Source: Halomonas nitroreducens
GTDB lineage: Bacteria > Pseudomonadota > Gammaproteobacteria > Pseudomonadales > Halomonadaceae
Direction of reading: 5' to 3'
Length of the DNA: 64,000 bases
NCBI RefSeq assembly: GCF_003966155.1
Contig: NZ_RXNS01000021.1
Span: forward strand, 1-64,000
Made by a program: the position numbers and the translations under genes. The notes below the pieces were generated by a model. It had not been told where the DNA came from and made no database searches. It worked only from the letters and a program-made list of their open reading frames with translations. Positions 8,805 through 19,013 of the stretch are shown here, piece after piece. Position 1 is the first letter of the stretch, and the number at the start of each line of letters is the position of its first letter.

Positions 8805-9179
8805 ATGGCATCCCTGCATGACCAGCTGCGCGGCCTGGTCTACTCCACAGAGCACGGCGACATCTGCCCCGAGTGCCGCGAGCCCCTCGCCGACTGCCGC
8901 TGCGCCGAGGCCGCCGAGGACGAACGCCTGGCGGGCCTCGACGGCATCGTGCGCCTGCGCCGCGAGACCAAGGGCCGCAAGGGCAAGGGCGTGACCCTCG
9001 TCGAGGGCGTGCCGCTCAAGGGCGACGATCTCAAGGGCCTGGCCAAGACCCTCAAGAAACGCTGCGGCACCGGCGGCGCCCTCAAGGAAGGGGTGATCGA
9101 GATCCAGGGCGACCAGCGCGAGGTGCTCAAGACCGAGCTCGAGAAGCAGGGGTATAAGGTCAAGCTGGCCGGCGGCTAG
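8805..9179 (+). CDS. yciH: eIF1/SUI1-family translation factor (YciH-like)
   Basis: A 124-residue protein. Its C-terminal part (about 50-124), with GRKGKGVTLVEG, KKRCGTGGALK and GVIEIQGDQR, is the SUI1 domain of bacterial YciH, which can influence start-codon fidelity on the 30S subunit. The N terminus has four cysteines (21, 24, 31, 33) in CPECREPLADCRC, a likely small zinc-binding knuckle. AGGAGG before the ATG at 8805 fixes the start, removing 20 upstream residues of an alternative reading. It is monocistronic, with a possible promoter after 8707. Confidence 0.9.
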   Translation: MASLHDQLRGLVYSTEHGDICPECREPLADCRCAEAAEDERLAGLDGIVRLRRETKGRKGKGVTLVEGVPLKGDDLKGLAKTLKKRCGTGGALKEGVIEIQGDQREVLKTELEKQGYKVKLAGG

Positions 9180-9202
9180 CCTCTCGTCGCTCGCGACATC
9201 GA

Positions 9203-10120
9203 TCAGCGCTGGCCAAGCGTCGAAAACGTGTCGGGACTCGTCGACTCTTGGGGTGAGGCTCCATCCGCTTGATCGGATGCTGTTAGCCCCTCCAGCGCTT
9301 CGGCCAGCGCCGCCAGGCACGTTTCGGCACTGGCCGATACCTTGAGCGAATAGAGCTCGTCCGCCCGGGTGCGCCCCAGGTTGAGACAGGCCACCGGCTT
9401 GCCCGCCCGGGCGGCCTCACGGGCAAAACGGAAGCCCGAATAGACCATCAGCGAGGACCCCACCACCAGCAGCCCCCCGGCCTCCTCCAGCAGGGCGAAG
9501 GCCTCGGCCACTCGTGGCCTGGGCACGCTGTCGCCGAAGAACACCACGTCAGGCTTCCAGATGCCGTCGCCGCAGCGCGTGCAGCTCGGCACCCGGAAGC
9601 CGGCGAAATCGGCCTCGAGGTCGGCGTCGCCGTCCGGCCCGGCCCGGGCGCCGGTGTCGAGCCAGCCGGGATTGCGGCTGGCCAGCTCGGCGTGCAGGTC
9701 GTGGCGCATCCGCGATGCCCCGCAGCCCATGCAGCGCACCAGGTCGGCGCGGCCGTGCAGCTCGATCACCCGTCGCGAGCCGGCCCGACGATGCAGGCCG
9801 TCGACGTTCTGGGTGATCACCCCGGCCACCCGCCCCGTCGCCTCGAGCCGGGCCAGCGCCCGATGGGCGGCATTGGGCTCGGCCTGCTGCAGGGCCCGGA
9901 AGCCGATCAGCGCCCGTGCCCAATAGCGCTGCCGGGCGGCGTGGCTGGCCATGAACAGCTGGTGCTGCATGGGCGGCGAGCGCTTCCAGTCGCCGCGATC
10001 GTCCCGGTAGTCGGGGATGCCGCTGGCGGTACTGATGCCCGCGCCGCTGAGCACGGCGAGGCGCGGCGTGTCCGCCACGAAGGCCGCCAGGGCCTCGATG
10101 TCGCTGATCTCGCTCTTCAC
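9203..10120 (-). CDS. NAD-dependent protein deacetylase, Sir2 family
   Basis: A sirtuin of about 305 residues. The NAD motif GAGISTASGIPDYRD is near the N terminus, and TQNVDGLH and the catalytic-histidine segment VIELHG follow. The zinc site is CMGC and CTRC, with a long insert between them. The core ends with the VVGSSLMVYSG motif. I favour the GTG at 10120, preceded by a GAGGAG-type site; an ATG at 10171 would add 17 residues that look non-conserved. The family removes acetyl or acyl groups from lysines using NAD. The C-terminal 25 residues are Ser/Thr-rich and probably disordered. It is divergently placed from the NERD gene. Confidence 0.88.
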   Translation of the reverse strand: MKSEISDIEALAAFVADTPRLAVLSGAGISTASGIPDYRDDRGDWKRSPPMQHQLFMASHAARQRYWARALIGFRALQQAEPNAAHRALARLEATGRVAGVITQNVDGLHRRAGSRRVIELHGRADLVRCMGCGASRMRHDLHAELASRNPGWLDTGARAGPDGDADLEADFAGFRVPSCTRCGDGIWKPDVVFFGDSVPRPRVAEAFALLEEAGGLLVVGSSLMVYSGFRFAREAARAGKPVACLNLGRTRADELYSLKVSASAETCLAALAEALEGLTASDQADGASPQESTSPDTFSTLGQR

Positions 10121-10149
10121 TCCTCGCTCCTCATTCCTTGCCCCTCGCC
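10112..10149 (-). repeat. Degenerate GA-rich heptamer tract
   Basis: Read on the minus strand: CGAGGGG, CAAGGAA, TGAGGAG, CGAGGAG, TGAAGAG. These are successive 7-mers fitting YRAGGRG/YRARGRR. The tract supplies the ribosome-binding region of the sirtuin gene. The same kind of tract recurs near 16.2, 19.07, 20.8-21.0 and 30.9 kb. Confidence 0.5.
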
Positions 10150-10215
10150 AAACATGGCCCCCGGGGGGCAAGGTTGTCTAGAATGAGCAGGATATCCCAC
10201 GGGCAAGGATACCCG

Positions 10216-11106
10216 ATGGCCTGGCTGGAATACCTGCTTCCCCTGATCTTCCTGTTTCCCCTGGCGGCGTGCGCGGTGATCGTGGTGGCGCTGCGCAACC
10301 TCCACGACGCCCGGGTGAGCTCCCCCTTCGACGCCCATCCGCTGCGCGAGCCCGGGCAATCGCTGCGCGACCGCCTCGACCGGGCCTTCGCCGGACTCTT
10401 CCTGAACGGCGCCCTGGGGCCCATCATCACCCTGGTGCCGCTGGTCTACGGCATGGGGCGCATGCTGTTCGCCAGCGAGCAGAACTGGCTCGAGTGGAGC
10501 TTCTATGGCGCCCTCTCCACGGCGCTGGTGCTGGTGTTCTGCTTCCGGTTGATTCGCGACTTCCAGCGTATCCGGCGCCTCAAGCTGGGACTGGCCTGCG
10601 AGCTGGCGGTGGGCCAGGAGCTCGAGCGGATGCTGCGTCCCGAGGCCCATCCCTACGTGGTCTTCCATGACGTGCCCGGCGGCGACGATACCCTGGACCA
10701 TGTGGCCGTGACGCCCCATGGCGTCTTCGTCATCGAGACCCGCGCCCGCACGCCGGCCGTGACGCCGTCCGGTGAGGAGGACAACCGGGTCACCGTGGAG
10801 GCTGAACGGCTGCGCTTCCCCGGATGGTTCGAGCGCCGCCCGCTGGGCGATACGCGGCGCGCGGTGCGCTGGCTGGGCGTCTGGCTGGAGAAGGAGGTGG
10901 GCCGGACGGTGCCGGTGCAGGGGGTGCTGGCCCTGCCAGGCTGGCGAATCGAGGCGGATAGCGCCGCGGGCGACCTGCTGGTGGTCAGCGGCGAGGCCCT
11001 GGCGGAGCGGCTCGCCAGCCAGCGACTCGGCGAACTCGACGCCGCCACCCACGATGCCGTGATCGGCGCCCTGCACCGCCACGCCGCCCGCGGCCTCGCC
11101 GCCTAG
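10216..11106 (+). CDS. Membrane-anchored NERD-domain protein
   Basis: A 296-residue protein. The N-terminal membrane segment MAWLEYLLPLIFLFPLAACA is followed by two more hydrophobic stretches at about 75-95 and 107-122. The cytoplasmic part, from about 135, carries a NERD-like nuclease-related core: G-ELER, VFHDVPGGDDTLDHVAVTPH, and GVFVIETRAR, where DHV and E-x-R stand in for the usual D-IDH and E-K signature. Activity is unproven, and the E-T-R in place of E-x-K should be noted. The start at 10216 follows AAGGAT. It is monocistronic. Confidence 0.72.
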   Translation: MAWLEYLLPLIFLFPLAACAVIVVALRNLHDARVSSPFDAHPLREPGQSLRDRLDRAFAGLFLNGALGPIITLVPLVYGMGRMLFASEQNWLEWSFYGALSTALVLVFCFRLIRDFQRIRRLKLGLACELAVGQELERMLRPEAHPYVVFHDVPGGDDTLDHVAVTPHGVFVIETRARTPAVTPSGEEDNRVTVEAERLRFPGWFERRPLGDTRRAVRWLGVWLEKEVGRTVPVQGVLALPGWRIEADSAAGDLLVVSGEALAERLASQRLGELDAATHDAVIGALHRHAARGLAA

Positions 11107-11117
11107 ACGAGCCGGCC

Positions 11118-11969
11118 TCAGTCGAAGGCCGCAATCCCCACGCGGCGGGCACAGTCGCCGCGGTCCAGCCGCACCAGGCTCCCGGCGTCAGGAAACCGCG
11201 CCACGGCCTCGGCGGCGATGCCGATGCGCACCTCGGTCAGCCGTCGCTGCCCCCGTCCCCCACACTCCAGGCGCAACGCCCGGCCCGTGCCCTCGCCGAA
11301 AGCCGCCTCGAAGGCGCCGACCAGGTCGTTGCGCCTCACCTCGCCGCCTCGATGGACGCTGACGAAGTCGGCGAAGGCGCTGGCATTGACCACCGCCAGC
11401 ATGGCCAGCGCCGTGGCGAAGAGGTCCTCGGCCTCAAGGTCCAGGCAGGCGGCATGCTTGGCGTACTGGTAGCGATCGAGACAGCTGGCGCGGCCGGGCA
11501 TTGACCGATCCAGCGCGCTCCCCAGGGCCTCGGGCAGCGCCAGCGGCGAATGGGCGCGGCAGAAGCCGCCGTCCGGCCGCGGCCGCTCGAGGAAGCAGCC
11601 CTGCTGCCACCAGCGCCGCCGCGCCACGCCCCGTGCGCGAAAACGCGCCGGCAGCGAGGGCCACAGCCCATGCAGCACGAAGCCGTCCCCCGCGCCGCGG
11701 CGCAGCGACGGCTCCCGGCACTCCCGGGGCGGACGGGCGCGGGTGGCACAGAAGCCGGGGTGCCAGGTGAGGGCCAGGGTGTAGTGATCGACGCCCTCGG
11801 CCGCGAGGGCCGGCACCTCCGCCCGGGCCGCGCCGGCGACCGCGACCAGCCCGCCCAGCAGCAGCGCCAGCAGGACGCCGCGCCCCCGGGGCGTCGATAA
11901 CGCTTGCCAGGGGCGGGAAGGCGGATAATAATCCGCGCGCTTCGCTGGAAATGGTCTTTTCACACCCAT
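11118..11969 (-). CDS. Secreted ribonuclease, T2 family
   Basis: A protein of about 283 residues with an unusually long n-region before its signal helix LLALLLGGLVAVAGAARA (about 33-50), pointing to periplasmic or secreted location. The first catalytic segment FVLHGLWPS carries His100. The second, YQYAKHAACLD, carries Lys171 and His172. Relative to the eukaryotic HEW-x-KHG-x-C pattern, the His-Glu positions are Tyr-Gln and the Gly is Ala. Cysteines fit several disulfides. The start is uncertain. The ATG at 11969 overlaps head-to-head with the ATG of the divergent ATP-grasp gene, and no good ribosome site is visible, so a GTG at 11963 or an unusual start is possible. Confidence 0.78.
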   Translation of the reverse strand: MGVKRPFPAKRADYYPPSRPWQALSTPRGRGVLLALLLGGLVAVAGAARAEVPALAAEGVDHYTLALTWHPGFCATRARPPRECREPSLRRGAGDGFVLHGLWPSLPARFRARGVARRRWWQQGCFLERPRPDGGFCRAHSPLALPEALGSALDRSMPGRASCLDRYQYAKHAACLDLEAEDLFATALAMLAVVNASAFADFVSVHRGGEVRRNDLVGAFEAAFGEGTGRALRLECGGRGQRRLTEVRIGIAAEAVARFPDAGSLVRLDRGDCARRVGIAAFD

Positions 11970-12777
11970 GAAACTCATCACGTTCGATGTTTTTCGCACC
12001 CTCGGCATTCCGGGCGTGCGCTATATCAAGCCCGAGCGCATGTACGATCACCTCGAGGAGATCCGCCAGGCCGACTGGTTGCTGTTTCCCGAGTACTGGC
12101 AGGTCAACAGCCTGGTCTACGGGCTCGGCAAGCGGATCTTCCCGAGCCTGGCCAGCTATCACCTGGGCCATAACAAGGTCGAGCAGACCCGCGCCTTCCT
12201 GGCGCGGTGCCCGGAACACGTGCCGCCCACCGAGATCCTCGGCACCTCCCGGGCCTCCCTCGACCATGTCGAGGCCCGCTTCGGCTATCCCTTCATCGTC
12301 AAGCGCATCAAGAGCGCCATGGGCGAGGGCGTGAGCCTGATCGCCTCACGGGACGCACTGCTCGAGCACGTGGCGGAGGAAACGGTGCTCTACGCCCAGC
12401 AGCGACTGCCCATCGACCGCGACCTGCGCATCGTGCTGGTCGGCGGCAAGGTGATCGCCGCCTACTGGCGCGTGACGCCCCTCGGCGGCTACCGCGCCAA
12501 CGTCAGCCAGGGCGGCCGGATCTGTCACGAGACCATCCCCGAGGCCGCCATCGCATTGGCCCGGCGGCTGGCCCGGGACCTCGATATCGACCATGCCGGC
12601 TTCGACATCGCCCTGGTCGACGGCCATCCCTATGTGTTCGAGTTCAACCGCCTGTTCGGCAACCAGGGCATCCACGACAGCAGCCGGCGCATCGGCGCCG
12701 CCATCCAGCGCGTGCTGGACCTCGGCGACGACGACCGCGACCCCGACGGCGAGCCGCCGCTGCAGCTGACCGCCTGA
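11968..12777 (+). CDS. ATP-grasp protein, RimK-like
   Basis: A 269-residue protein whose C-terminal two thirds (about 95-250) is an ATP-grasp domain. FIVKRIKSAMGEGVSLI gives the nucleotide lysines and glycine-rich loop, and DHAGFDIALVDGHPYVFEFN gives the Mg-binding acidic and Asn residues near the end. RimK-type enzymes ligate amino acids or glutamate to a carboxylate. The substrate here cannot be told from sequence. The N terminus is not the canonical RimK start. Upstream signals are confined to the RNase T2 coding start, because the two start codons overlap in opposite directions. Confidence 0.75.
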   Translation: MKLITFDVFRTLGIPGVRYIKPERMYDHLEEIRQADWLLFPEYWQVNSLVYGLGKRIFPSLASYHLGHNKVEQTRAFLARCPEHVPPTEILGTSRASLDHVEARFGYPFIVKRIKSAMGEGVSLIASRDALLEHVAEETVLYAQQRLPIDRDLRIVLVGGKVIAAYWRVTPLGGYRANVSQGGRICHETIPEAAIALARRLARDLDIDHAGFDIALVDGHPYVFEFNRLFGNQGIHDSSRRIGAAIQRVLDLGDDDRDPDGEPPLQLTA

Positions 12778-12783
12778 CGCGGC

Positions 12784-14121
12784 CTAGTCGCCCTTCAGCC
12801 GCCCGCCCATCTCCTGGGCCAGGTCCACCGCGTAGTGGTCGGTCATGCCGCCGATGAAGTCGAGCATGCGCCGGTAGCTGTCATAGAGTGACCAGGAGGG
12901 CCGCGGGGTGTTCTCGCCGATCAGCGCCAGCACCCGCTGGTGCTTGAAGGTCGAGGCGCCGGAATGGTGAAGCTCATGGGCGGCGCCGATAAAGGCCTCG
13001 AGCAGGATCCCCAGGGTGGTGTAGGCGCCGATCTCCAGCTTGGCCTTGCGCTCGTTGCGGAAGATGCGCTTGCGGGCCAGCTGCTTGGCTGCCTTCACCC
13101 CCCAGTCCAGGTCCGGATGGCAGAGCTCGAGGAGGTCGTTGCGCAGGGTCCCGCCGAGCAGCTCGCCCTCGTGCTGCACGAACACCTGGCTGACGTCGGT
13201 GACCGCCCGCTCCATGGCCGCCCCGCGCAGGGCAGCGATCCGCCGGCGCTGGGAGACCCCGCCCTGCTGCATGGCGGCGTAGTCCGGGGGCTCGCCGCCG
13301 GCGATCTGGGTCAGCACGTCGGCCACCTCGTCGAAGCCCAGGATGCCCATCTCCAGGCCGTCCTCCAGATCGAGCAGGGCATAGCAGATATCGTCGGCGG
13401 CCTCCACCAGCCAGGCCAGGGGATGGCGGCACCAGCGGTTCTCGCCCTGGGGCAGCAGGCCCAGGCGCCCCGCCACCTCGGCCAGCAGCGGCGCCTCGCT
13501 CTGGTAGCAGCCGAACTTGCCGGCACTGCCGCCGTGTTCCACCGTCCAGGGGTACTTGAGCAGGGTGCCCAGCGTCGCGGCGGTGAGGCGCATGCCGCCG
13601 CGGAACTGGTTGTACTCGACCTGGGTGACGATCCGAAAGCCCTGGGCATTGCCCTCGTAGGTGAGCAGGTCGGCCCGCTCGGCATCGGAGAGCCCGTCGA
13701 GCAAGCCGCTGCCGTCGCCCTCGGCCCGGGTGAACCAGTCGCGGATGGCGTACTCGCCGGCATGGCCGAAGGGCGGATTGCCGATGTCGTGCCCCAGGCA
13801 GGCGGCCTGGACGATCACACCGAGATCCGCCGGGGTGATCCATCGGGGCAGCCGATGGCGCAGCTCCTCGCCGACGCTCATGCCCAGCGAGCGGCCCACA
13901 CAGCCCACCTCCAGGGAGTGGGTGAGCCGGGTGTGGATATGGTCGTTGTCGGTGAGGGGATGCACCTGGGTCTTGCGACCCAGGCGGCGGAAGGAGCCGG
14001 CGAACACGATGCGGTCGTGGTCCTTGTGGAAGGGACTGCGACCGACCTCGTCGCGGGCCACGCCGCGCCGGTCGTGGAGCCGGGCCGGGTCGAGCAGTCG
14101 CTCCCAGGTCATCTGCGTCAT
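12784..14121 (-). CDS. dgt: dGTP triphosphohydrolase-like HD-domain protein
   Basis: A 445-residue HD-superfamily enzyme expected to hydrolyse dGTP (or other dNTPs) to the nucleoside and triphosphate. The metal site is H in THSLEV plus HD in LGHDIGNPPFGHAGE. Typical flanks are the N-terminal RSPFHKDHDRIVFAGSFRRL and VHPL-DNDH-HTRLTHS. The ATG at 14121 has the strong ribosome site AAGGAGGAACG; longer reading further upstream looks non-coding. It ends 6 bases after the ATP-grasp stop, convergent with it. The symbol is by family, as several dGTPase subtypes exist. Confidence 0.9.
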   Translation of the reverse strand: MTQMTWERLLDPARLHDRRGVARDEVGRSPFHKDHDRIVFAGSFRRLGRKTQVHPLTDNDHIHTRLTHSLEVGCVGRSLGMSVGEELRHRLPRWITPADLGVIVQAACLGHDIGNPPFGHAGEYAIRDWFTRAEGDGSGLLDGLSDAERADLLTYEGNAQGFRIVTQVEYNQFRGGMRLTAATLGTLLKYPWTVEHGGSAGKFGCYQSEAPLLAEVAGRLGLLPQGENRWCRHPLAWLVEAADDICYALLDLEDGLEMGILGFDEVADVLTQIAGGEPPDYAAMQQGGVSQRRRIAALRGAAMERAVTDVSQVFVQHEGELLGGTLRNDLLELCHPDLDWGVKAAKQLARKRIFRNERKAKLEIGAYTTLGILLEAFIGAAHELHHSGASTFKHQRVLALIGENTPRPSWSLYDSYRRMLDFIGGMTDHYAVDLAQEMGGRLKGD

Positions 14122-14321
14122 GGGCGTTCCTCCTTGAGGTCTCCATTCTGTCACCGGGGCATGGCGAATTGCCATCAACACGGCCTGTCGGGCGGCACGA
14201 CGCTTTCCCCCGGGATGCCGCTTGCCTAGAATCATTCCGCCATCGCGCCTGCTGGGCGCGACCGTCGGCGGGCCGATCCCCGCCGACGGCACGGCACCGT
14301 CCACCCCAACCGGAGCCCGCT

Positions 14322-16139
14322 ATGTCCAGCGAAGCCAACCCCTCCCCCGCGGCACGCCTGGCCGCCCTGCGCGAGGCCATGCGCGACCATGCCATCGACG
14401 CCTGGTGGCTGCCCTCCTCCGACCCGCACAATTCCGAGTACCTGCCGGAGCACTGGGCCGGCCGGGCCTGGCTGTCGGGCTTCGACGGCTCGGTGGGCAC
14501 CCTGGTGGTGACCCGGGACGCTGCCGGCCTGTGGGTCGACAGCCGCTACTGGGTGCAGGCCGAGGCGCAGCTGGCGGGCAGCGGCATCGCGCTGATGAAG
14601 CTCCAGCCCGGCCAGGCCGATGCGCCAATGCGCTGGCTGGCCGAGCAGCTCGACGAGGGCGCCACCCTGGGCTTCGACGCCGACGTGGTGTCGCTGGCCA
14701 ACGCCCGCCAGCTGGAGGCCCACCTGGCCCCGGCGGGCATCCGCCTGCGCGGCGACCTGGACCTGCTCGAAGCCATCTGGCCGGCGCGTCCCGCGCTGCC
14801 CGAGGCCCCCCTCTACGCCCACCCCGCGGCCTACCTGGACGAGTCCCGCGCCGAGCGGCTGGCCCGGCTCCGCTCGGCCATGGCCGAGCACGGCGCCGAC
14901 TGGCACCCGATCTCGACCCTGGACGATATCGCCTGGCTGACCCAGCTGCGTGGCGCCGACGTCGCGTTCAATCCGGTGTTCCTCGCCCACCTGCTGGTGG
15001 GACGCGACGCGGCCATCCTGTTCGTCGCTCCCGGCAAGCTCGGCGACGAGCTGGCCGAGGCCCTGGCCGCCGACGGCATCGCGGTGGCGGACTACGCCGA
15101 CTGGCATCGCCGGCTGGGCGAACTCCCCACAGACACCCGGGTACTGCTCGACCCGGCCAAGCTGACCCTGGGCACCCGCCTGGCACTGCCCGAGGGCGTG
15201 ACCCTGGTCGAGGCCTACCAGCCCAGCACCCTGGCCAAGGGCCGCAAGAGCGATGCCGACCTGGCCCACGTGCGCCAGGCCATGGAGGAGGACGGCGCCG
15301 CCCTGTGCGAGTTCTTCGCCTGGCTGGAGGATGCCCTGGCCCGGGGCGAGACGGTCACCGAGCTGACCGTGGACGAGCGGCTCACCGCCGCCCGGGCGCG
15401 GCGCCCCGGCTTCGTCAGCCGCAGTTTCGGCACCATCGCCGCCTTCAACGCCAACGGCGCCCTGCCCCACTACCACGCCACCTCGGAGGCCCACGCCACC
15501 ATCGAGGGCGACGGCCTGCTGCTCATCGATTCCGGCGGCCAGTACCACGGCGGCACCACCGACATCACCCGGGTGGTGCCGGTGGGCACGCTCTCGGCGG
15601 CCCAGCGCGAGGACTACACCCGGGTGCTCAAGGGCACCATCGCCCTGTCCCGAGCCCGGTTCCCGCGCGGGATTCCGTCGCCGCAGCTCGACGCCATCGC
15701 CCGGGCGCCGCTGTGGGCCAGCGGCCGCGACTACGGGCACGGCACCGGCCACGGCGTGGGCTACTTCCTCAACGTCCACGAGGGGCCCCAGGTGATCGCC
15801 TGGTACGCCTCGCCGGCACCGCAAACCGCCATGCAGCCGGGAATGATCACCTCCATCGAGCCCGGCGTGTATCGCCCGGGCCAGTGGGGCATCCGCATCG
15901 AGAACCTGGTCGCCAACCGACCCGCCGGGGAGAGCGAGTTCGGCGACTTCCTGCGCTTCGAGACGCTGACCCTGTGCCCCATCGACACCCGGCCCATCGA
16001 TGTCGAACTGCTCGACCCCGCCGAGGCCGACTGGCTCGATGCCTACCACGCCGAGGTGCGCGAGCGCCTGGCGCCAAAGCTCTCCGGCGCCGCCCTGGAA
16101 TGGCTCGAGGCCCGCACCAGGCCGCTCGACCGCGGCTGA
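14322..16139 (+). CDS. pepP: Xaa-Pro aminopeptidase (M24B, long form)
   Basis: A 605-residue cytosolic metalloprotease that removes N-terminal residues ahead of proline. Two creatinase-like N domains occupy about 1-300. The pita-bread catalytic domain follows, with dinuclear-metal ligands in LIDSGGQYHGGTTDITR (two Asp), GHGTGHGVGYFLNVHEGP (His) and TSIEPGVYRPGQWGIRIEN (two Glu). A short C-terminal M24-C domain follows. This three-domain form is the PepP2/APP1-like type, longer than E. coli PepP. The ATG at 14322 has CGGAG upstream. It is divergent from dgt, with about 200 bases between. Confidence 0.92.
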   Translation: MSSEANPSPAARLAALREAMRDHAIDAWWLPSSDPHNSEYLPEHWAGRAWLSGFDGSVGTLVVTRDAAGLWVDSRYWVQAEAQLAGSGIALMKLQPGQADAPMRWLAEQLDEGATLGFDADVVSLANARQLEAHLAPAGIRLRGDLDLLEAIWPARPALPEAPLYAHPAAYLDESRAERLARLRSAMAEHGADWHPISTLDDIAWLTQLRGADVAFNPVFLAHLLVGRDAAILFVAPGKLGDELAEALAADGIAVADYADWHRRLGELPTDTRVLLDPAKLTLGTRLALPEGVTLVEAYQPSTLAKGRKSDADLAHVRQAMEEDGAALCEFFAWLEDALARGETVTELTVDERLTAARARRPGFVSRSFGTIAAFNANGALPHYHATSEAHATIEGDGLLLIDSGGQYHGGTTDITRVVPVGTLSAAQREDYTRVLKGTIALSRARFPRGIPSPQLDAIARAPLWASGRDYGHGTGHGVGYFLNVHEGPQVIAWYASPAPQTAMQPGMITSIEPGVYRPGQWGIRIENLVANRPAGESEFGDFLRFETLTLCPIDTRPIDVELLDPAEADWLDAYHAEVRERLAPKLSGAALEWLEARTRPLDRG

Positions 16140-16176
16140 CCGGGATTCTGCTCACCCATTGAGCGGCTCCCGACAC

Positions 16177-16207
16177 GACAAGGGTCACCTCTGAGGTGAC
16201 CCTTGTC
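16177..16207. terminator. Long perfect hairpin after aminopeptidase P
   Basis: A 15-bp perfect inverted repeat GACAAGGGTCACCTC / GAGGTGACCCTTGTC with a single central base, 37 bases after the stop. It lacks a clear T-run but lies between convergent genes, so it probably ends transcripts from both sides. Confidence 0.6.
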
Positions 16208-16214
16208 ACTTTCC

Positions 16215-16262
16215 ACTTCCTACTCACCCCTCGCCCCTCGCACCTAGCTCCTCACTACTCCT
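16215..16262 (-). repeat. Degenerate GA-rich heptamer tract
   Basis: On the minus strand the units TGAGGAG, CTAGGTG, CGAGGGG, CGAGGGG and TGAGTAG follow one another in 7-base phase. The tract lies between the pepP hairpin and the duplicated ntrC tail. It belongs to the same class as the tracts near 10.1, 19.07, 20.8-21.0 and 30.9 kb. Confidence 0.5.
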
Positions 16263-16390
16263 CCGCCATCTCCGGCAGCAGCGTCTTGAGCTTGCGGGTA
16301 AGGGTATTGCGTCCCCAGCCCAGGAGCTCGGCGGCCTCGCCCTTGCGACCTCCGGTGTGCTTGAGCGCCGTCTCGATCAGGATCTTCTCG
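16259..16390 (-). repeat. Duplicated 3-prime end of ntrC (orphan copy)
   Basis: These 132 bases are, by eye, identical to 16432-16563, the 3-prime coding end of ntrC. On the minus strand they encode the Fis-type helix-turn-helix (GRNTLTRKLKTLLPEMAE) followed by E and a TAG stop, whereas the functional copy ends D then TGA. The 173-base offset puts the copy out of frame with ntrC, and no start precedes it. A further partial match CGGCACGGCCTCC continues at 16405-16417 after a 9-base difference. It is a recent tandem duplication, leaving an orphan tail. Confidence 0.85.
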
Positions 16391-16427
16391 CCGAGTCTAG
16401 ATAGCGGCACGGCCTCCCATGGCAGGC

Positions 16428-17826
<1,399 letters not shown>

Positions 17827-17834
<8 letters not shown>

Positions 17835-18873
17835 GGCACTTCTCCAGCGGTATCAGCAGTCGAAATTCGGTATGGCCCGGTGCGGAATCACACTCGATCA
17901 GGCCCTGGTGCTGGTGCAGGATCGACTGGGCAATGGACAGCCCCAGGCCACTGCCTTCGGCGCGCCCCGAGACCATCGGATAGAACAGTGTCTCGCGCAG
18001 GCTGTCGGGAATGCCCGGCCCGTTGTCGATGATCGACACCTCGCAGACCAGCCGATGGCGCTCCGCCCCCAGGGTGAACTGGCGGCGGGCCCGAGTGCGC
18101 AGGACCAGGGTGGGCGTAGCCATGCCCGACTCGGTCATGGCCTCGACGGCGTTGCGGGCCACGTTGAGCATGGCCTGGATCATCTGCGACTCGTCGCCCA
18201 TCAGGTCCGGAAGGCTGGGATCGTAGTCGCGACTGATCGTCACCTCGGGATGCTCCACGGCCAGCAGGGCCCGGACCCGCTCCAGCACCTTGTGGATATT
18301 CAGCGGCTCGTGGCGGTTGAGCCGATTGGGGCCCAGCATCGAGTCGACCAGGTCACGCAGCCGATCGACCTCCTCGATGATGATGCGGGTGAACTCGGTG
18401 AGCTGCGGGCTCTCCAGGTCACGCTCCAGCAGCTGGGCTGCGCCCCGGATGCCGCCCAAGGGATTCTTCACCTCATGGGCCAGCCCGCGGGCCAGCACCT
18501 TGATGGTCTCCTGGCGGGTCTGCAGCGCCTCCTCACGGGAGATGCGCAGCAGCCGGTCACGGGGCTCCATCTCCAGCAGCAACTCGTCCGCGGAGAGGGG
18601 GGTGACGGTGTAGTCCACGGTCAGCGGCTCGCCGGTGGGCCGGATCAGTCGCGCCTCGCGCTGGGTAAAGGGATGGAATTCGTCCCGGGCCTTGATCAGC
18701 AAGGTGCCGATATCCTCTTCGCCGTTCACCAGCTCCGGCAGGCCCACTCCCATCACCCGAGCCCGACTAAGCGCCAGCAGCGCCTCCGCCGCCGGATTCA
18801 TCCAGCGCAGCCGCAGCTCGCCGTCCAGCAGGAGGACGGCGGTGGTGAGATGTTCCATCAGGCGTTGATACAT
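17827..18873 (-). CDS. ntrB: Nitrogen regulation sensor kinase NtrB (GlnL)
   Basis: A 348-residue soluble histidine kinase/phosphatase, about the length of E. coli NtrB. An N-terminal PAS domain (about 5-110) is followed by the H-box AHEVKNPLGG with the phosphorylated His, and by the N-box NVARNAVEAM, G1 DNGPGIP and G2 GSGLGLSIA of the ATPase domain. It phosphorylates NtrC when nitrogen is scarce and is controlled by PII protein. The ATG at 18873 was chosen for GGGAATG upstream and for matching family length. Three NtrC-type boxes upstream suggest autoregulation. Confidence 0.94.
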
Positions 18874-18937
18874 GGTGCATTCCCGGTATCGAAGTGGGGG
18901 TCGCCCCAGGCGCCACTCCCAGACAACCTGCAAGAAG

Positions 18938-18954
18938 TGCGCCACTCTGGTACA
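18938..18954 (-). promoter_or_regulatory. NtrC-type box (degenerate)
   Basis: TGCGCCA-CTC-TGGTACA matches the NtrC consensus TGCACCA-N3-TGGTGCA with two mismatches. It is the box closest to ntrB, 65 bases before its start, where a bound activator could also repress the basal promoter. Confidence 0.5.
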
Positions 18955-18996
18955 GGCGGTATGACGGGCCCTGGTGCCGACTCGGCACCCGATCTA

Positions 18997-19013
18997 TGCA
19001 CCATCCTAGTGCA
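18997..19013 (-). promoter_or_regulatory. NtrC-type box
   Basis: TGCACCA-TCC-TAGTGCA matches the NtrC consensus with one mismatch. It shares four bases with the next box, giving a tandem high-affinity pair. Confidence 0.7.

Noticed and set aside
16259-16390. Independent small DNA-binding gene encoding only the NtrC helix-turn-helix
   Set aside because: No start codon with ribosome site precedes the copy, and the sequence is identical to the ntrC tail. It is a duplication remnant.
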